From positions 280,641 through 340,640 of the forward strand of contig NMRA01000337.1 of assembly GCA_002633005.1 (NCBI GenBank): a DNA stretch of 60,000 bases, written 5' to 3'. Below are positions 49,701 to 55,700 of this stretch, piece by piece. The translations under genes were made by a program, and so were the position numbers. Origin of the DNA: Phoronis australis. Its lineage: Eukaryota; Phoronida; Phoronidae. How positions within the stretch are numbered: position 1 is the first letter of the stretch; the number at the start of each line of letters is the position of its first letter. Below the pieces are notes generated by a model. That model saw only the letters and a program-made list of their open reading frames with translations. It was not told the origin of the DNA and made no database searches.

Positions 49701-52700
49701 GCCTTGAAATGGTCGAACCGTTCCCCGACAAAAATCGAGAGGACAAAAAAAAAAAAAAACGTTACCACCATCAGTAGCATGCGTCTGCGTCCTTTTAGCT
49801 CGTCCACACCCAACCCACACATTTTTGGCTGCAGAGCCGTAGTATTTGTCGCCACGGTTTACAATCACACGAGACACCATTGAAAATCCCACCACGCTAT
49901 CCCAGATGCCCCGGCAATGTTGCCAATTTACGTTCCCCCGAAACATAAAGAGCAACTTCCGCTTTTTGAGGTGACAGTCGTCTGCGACGCCGCGGTAAGA
50001 AAGGAATTTGCCGCGGAAATTTTATATCAAATCCGATTTTTTTTACGCGGAAATATAATAAAATGCGCGGACAGAACATTTGAAAAAAGCAGAAATCCGC
50101 GTTTCCGCGAAAAATTCCAAGCCCTGCTAAAAACACATATGCCAATTTTCAAATGATTTGGTTGATACAGGGGTGGACGCCTAAAACAAGATTTGAAAAC
50201 AGCAAAAACGGCCACTAGGTGGTGCAAAATACCTCGATTCCATCCAAAAACAGAAAGATAGCGTCATCACACCAATAGATGCCTATATTTAAAATTTAAT
50301 GAAAATCTGTTGAGGACCTTTTTAGATACTGAGTTAAACGTAAAAAACTAAAATTGTCACTAGGGGGCACGGCAGTAGTTGAATCCGTCCAAAAGTCGTC
50401 CTCATCCGTTGCTAACATCATATAAATATACTTGCTAAATTCCGTAAAGATCCTGCGAACGGTTTAGGAGATACAGCCATAGGCGCAAAAAAAAAACTAC
50501 CACTAGGAAGCGCCACAGAAGACAAAATAGTCGGAAAATCATCGTCAACCGTCGTCTTCATAGTAAGCACATACATGCCAATTTTCACAATTATCCTTTG
50601 TGCGGTTTGGTTGATAGAGGGGTGGATGCAAAAAACAGACTCAAAAACAGTAAAAATGGCCACTAGGTGGCGCAAACTATGCCGAATCCATCCGAAAACA
50701 GGAGGATAGCGTCCTCTCACTAATAGGTGCCTACATACCAAATTTCATGAAAATCCATTGCGGACTTTTGAAGACACAAAGGTAAGCGTAAAAACTAAAA
50801 CTGCCACTAGGGGACACATCGGTAGTCGGATCCGTCCGAAAGTTAGCTCATGCCGTCCCATTCATGAATGGAACATATGTGCCAAATTTCATGAACGTAT
50901 GTCAAAGGGTTTTGGAGATAGAGCAGCAGACGCCGGACGCAGCCCGGACGGGGATGACGGCACAATGCATCCACATATAAATATGTGGGCGCATAAAAAA
51001 ACTTTCCCATGAAGTTCTCTGGAACAAAACAATGTTCTGCAACCCTCGACAGCCTTCAAAAGCTTGAATCAAAATTTGAAAACTTCTTTCAAAAGTCAGT
51101 AGGTGAGTTACACAACAACTGAAGGGAAAGAACCCCAATATTCAATCTGCGACACATAGAGTATGAGTTGGATACCACCTGCTTTTATCATTTAAGTGGG
51201 ACTCCAATAACAATTGGAACAAAACAGAGTTTTTATGCTTTTAACTGTAACAGCAACTAATTAATATGAATACTTAAGCTGTAATTCGCATTGGTCTGAA
51301 ACTCGTCGCCATCCATCACCATCACAATAGCAACATATCTGCAAAATCTAACAAATATCTTCAGTGGATGCATAAAACAAACTTGCCACTAGAGGTCGCC
51401 AGAATAGTCCTAATGATCCTCGGAGTGGTTTGGTGAATAGAAAGGCAGAAGTAAAAAAACGTAAAATATTTTAAATTGCTACCACGTGGCGCAGAACGCA
51501 TCAAGCCCATCCAAAAACAGAAAAGCGTTGTTGCCTCCTTAACAGAAATTTATTTGCTAAATTTCATGAAAATCCATCAAGGAACTCTAAGGATACAGAG
51601 GAAAACATACAAAACTAAACTTGCCACTCGAGGGCATCTGAAATTTGTAGTCGTCTGTAGTCAGTTTCACAGGAACACATCTGCAAGAGGTTTAGGAGAT
51701 ACAGCCACAGACACCGAATAAGATGACGGTAATATACACCCACATATAAATATGCGGGCACATAAAAGGGAATTGTTATCACATAAATGAAAAGCTAAAG
51801 CAGACCCATAGTACAGTTCACAAACATTTATCAAATGGCCAATGCCCAGATATCTAGAGGACAGCTGATGTTAGACCAGTTTCACTGAACAGCTGTCAAT
51901 CCCCGTCAGTCCCTTAACACCCAAGCAACACTTTATTGCTGCCTCTTTGACAACATACAGCATGAAAACAAATGTGCACCTGCTGCCGGGGGTTACTGAA
52001 GTGATCAGCTAGTGGTGGTGGACTGCTCTTCTCATTCAAATCCTCCTCAGTGAACAAGTCTTCCATACCAACTCCAATATTACCGGCAATATTCAGACCC
52101 AGCCGTTTGGTCAACAACTGTTTCTGCTTTGTAAGTCTTTCTCTAGGCTCTGCTCCTGGAAATATAACAAAACTAGACTACAGCATCAGGTTCTATAATT
52201 TCTAGCACAACCTAAAGCAGCCATTAACTTGCCTGAATATAAACCAATTTTTTGATGTAGACCACGTACCATTGTGAAATTAGTCTCAAATTGTTCCTTA
52301 GTCAAAATAAAAGAATTTAGAAGATGGCAGTTCATTATTGCTTGAGATCTGGCCCTCCATGTTGACAAATCATGGCATGTCAGGCCCTTCATGTTGACTT
52401 GTTGCGACATGTCATTTTATTTGCTGACCATGCAAGATTAAAAATCACTTTTCATCTAGGTAAGGAACAAGTTGAGATCCATTTTACTGTGGTAAAAGGT
52501 TTTAAACAAAAGTTTATTTCTTCGAGGTTGCGTGGGTTTACAGATGCTTTAAAAATTAATTTCAAGCCAGTTGTCTTCCTAGAGTTAATTTCAAGCCTGT
52601 CATCTTCCTTACCAAGAGTAGACTCATCCATGTCATATTCCACACCATCACAACTGAGTAGCTTCGCACCATGCAGCAGGACTGTGTTAATATCAAACTG

Positions 52701-55700
52701 TTTCAGCAGTAACTTACTATCTGCACCACCAGATGGAGCCTCTGCAATGAAACGCCATGTCAGACCATAACACCAAAAAAGCAAAATTAATATTTTTGAT
52801 GAATAAATTCAGTCAGTATATAGATTATGCACAGCTTCATTTCTTAACTATCATCAATGAGCATAGACAAATAAATATTGACAAGTTTGCACTTATTAAG
52901 CACATAACATGGCCGACAAGTGAAACTCCTACTTTGTCAAATTGAGAAAAATAATTAAATTTCCACTGTCCCAAACTGGCGATTTTTACTATAGTTAACA
53001 GAACAAGTAATGGTTTAGTTGTATAAACAGGTACTCTAACCTCATCAGGATACAGTGTCTTCTCTGGAAAATCAACAACTGAGGTCCATAATTTTGAATG
53101 AGACTACCTCTCAATATAAGCGACATAACAGATAGAAAACAAGCTGAACTTACCAGACTTACAGGCAGGAGATGGTGAATAATGAGGAACATTGCTACAG
53201 ATAGCCTGGACTGCTTGTCCAGCAGCTATACGAGTCTCCCAGGTAGAACTTCTCAGTAGACTATGTACCTGTAGGGGACAAAATAGCTCTAGAAACAAGG
53301 CAATGGGATAGAATTATGCCTTTAGTACATTGACAGCAAGAAAATGGCTTGGTCCTGTATTCATCTCTTCTAAAATTTTGTTGGACAACAGAGCACAATA
53401 GGGATGGATAAACTGTACCAATTTCAGACACAAAATCTCACCAATTTCAGACACAAAACGAAGAACAAAATTTGTCAAAACCTGATTACTAATGGAATTT
53501 TTACCATAAGTTGTTCTACTTGATGACATATACACGGTACAAACCATGCTAGTAATAGACAAAACTTTCCTATCCTTCATTTTTGTAGATATATTTGACA
53601 AGACAGATTTTCAAATTGTCAGCCATTTTATGTGCTAAATAAGAAAGACATAACATAGTATAACCAGGAAGACATTACCACCAAGGTCAAAGGTCAAGCA
53701 GGAAGGCAGTCTCTAAGGACATTTTGATACTTTTTCCAAAAGTAATTACACAAGTACTGTTTCAATGAATAGTAAATAATGAACATCATTAGAGAGAATA
53801 GACCATTGCCCACAGAAAGTCATCAGCTTCTTTTTGTATTAAAGACTGACAATAAAGATGTAAAGATGTCTTGAAAATGTTGGCTTTAACAAACACTTTC
53901 TAAACTACCCATCTGCAGGTCCGAGTGTAGCATTGATGGTGTACAGGTTAGTTCGCATATGGAAACATTTAACAGTCTTCCTGTAATATATGTCAAGTTT
54001 CTTTTATCCTAAAGCTAATATTATTATCATGGTAACCCTATAGTATCTGAAACCTATTCAAAAGATGCTGTTTATTGATTATAAAAAATCACTATTTTGT
54101 TACACCTCCGCTGTATAGATGATTAAGCTAAGACAACAGTTACCATTCACTGGACAGTTTGGTGATTTTAAGTGACCACTGACCATTGACCACTAATGAT
54201 TTGTGGGAGCATGAAAATGATCAGACATTTATTTGTGTTACTTATCTTTTATGAAGACATAAATTGCGTCTTAAATGGGCAAAATTCTACTGAAATGTAT
54301 TTTAAATGCTTTAAATTGTTGATAGCACTGAACACTTGTCCAAAACCACAATCTCATTTTCACTGAGTTGCTGCTAAAGGGGTACAAAAAGACCAAGACA
54401 AAATCACACAGTTCAAACTGAAATAAATGACAAATTGATCAAATCTTTGTGTTACACTTAAACAATCATTCTTGTACGGTAAGTGCAGAAGTCAACGACT
54501 AAAATTTCATGTCGTGAAAATTTCTCCACAGAAATGACAATTAAAATTTTTAGTTGATCACTAGCATGGGTTGTACCGTGTAGGTGGCTTGTACCGTGTA
54601 GATGGGTTGTACTGTGTAGATGGCTTGTACCGTGTAGATGGCTTGTACCGTGTAGATGGCTTGTACAGTGTAGATGGGTTGCACTATGTAGATGGCTTGT
54701 ACTGTGTAGATGGCTTGTACTGTGTAGATGGCTTGTACTGTGTAGATGGCTTGTACTGTGTAGATGGCTTGTACTGTGTAGATGGCTTGTACTGTGTAGA
54801 TGGCTTGTACTGTGTAGATGGCTTGTACTGTGTAGATGGCTTGTACTGTACAGATGATTTGTAGTGTGATGATGTCATAAAACAACATTCGATAAAGTTT
54901 CCGTAATTTGCAGCGAGGTAATCAGCCTTTGAAGAAAGGAAAAGTGTCATTTTGTGCAAGCTAAGAGGACAATAGGCCCGTCCCGGAGTACAAGATGATA
55001 GCCATCTCCTTTGTCCCGGAGATAAGAAAGCACATGACCTCTTTTGGAAATCAGGCTTATTTTCTCAGACCATGTCGAATCCAGCGAGTGTATAGGCAAG
55101 GAAATATTCCTGATTTCATCCCTTCATTAACAGAATGGGTATCTTCAAGAAAGGGAATTCTATTCGGTTCAAAATTAACCCAACAAACTTGTTTTATCCA
55201 CTCGCTTTGCATTTTCTTATCTCTCATTGAAGTCGCGACGGCAAAGAACATTACATCACGCATCCACAGGTGTCCAGTTTAACAAACATTCTCATGTTGG
55301 AGTTGCAGTCCACAGCACAGAAATAATACTTTGTTAGTATTGGAAGGAAGATTATTGAGAAATGCCGCCAAGAAAAACTCGCAAGAAATCGGACAAAAAC
55401 AAAGAACATGTGGAACTCCAATGGCACGAAAACGAGGCAGCAAATGTGTCTCATATATGCTTATGGCCTTGTGGGTAAACACAGCAAGATTTGAGTGTCC
55501 CTATATAATCTGACCTTATGTGCCCTACAAACCTTTGTTAGTAGATTGTCTAGTTCATGAGGATGTAATTTCTGTACATCCCCAAGCTGCTCTGCAGCAG
55601 ACTTCCTGATGACAGCTGTAGAACCTGTGTCCAACAGGAGAAACAAGCGGTCAAGCCTAAGAGAAAAAATCAACAGGCTTACAAGTTATAAAGACCAAAA

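Noticed and set aside
54550-54888. 112-codon minus and 97-codon plus frames (YTVQAI, VDGLYC repeats)
   Set aside because: They are pure products of the 18-bp minisatellite and are open on both strands at once.
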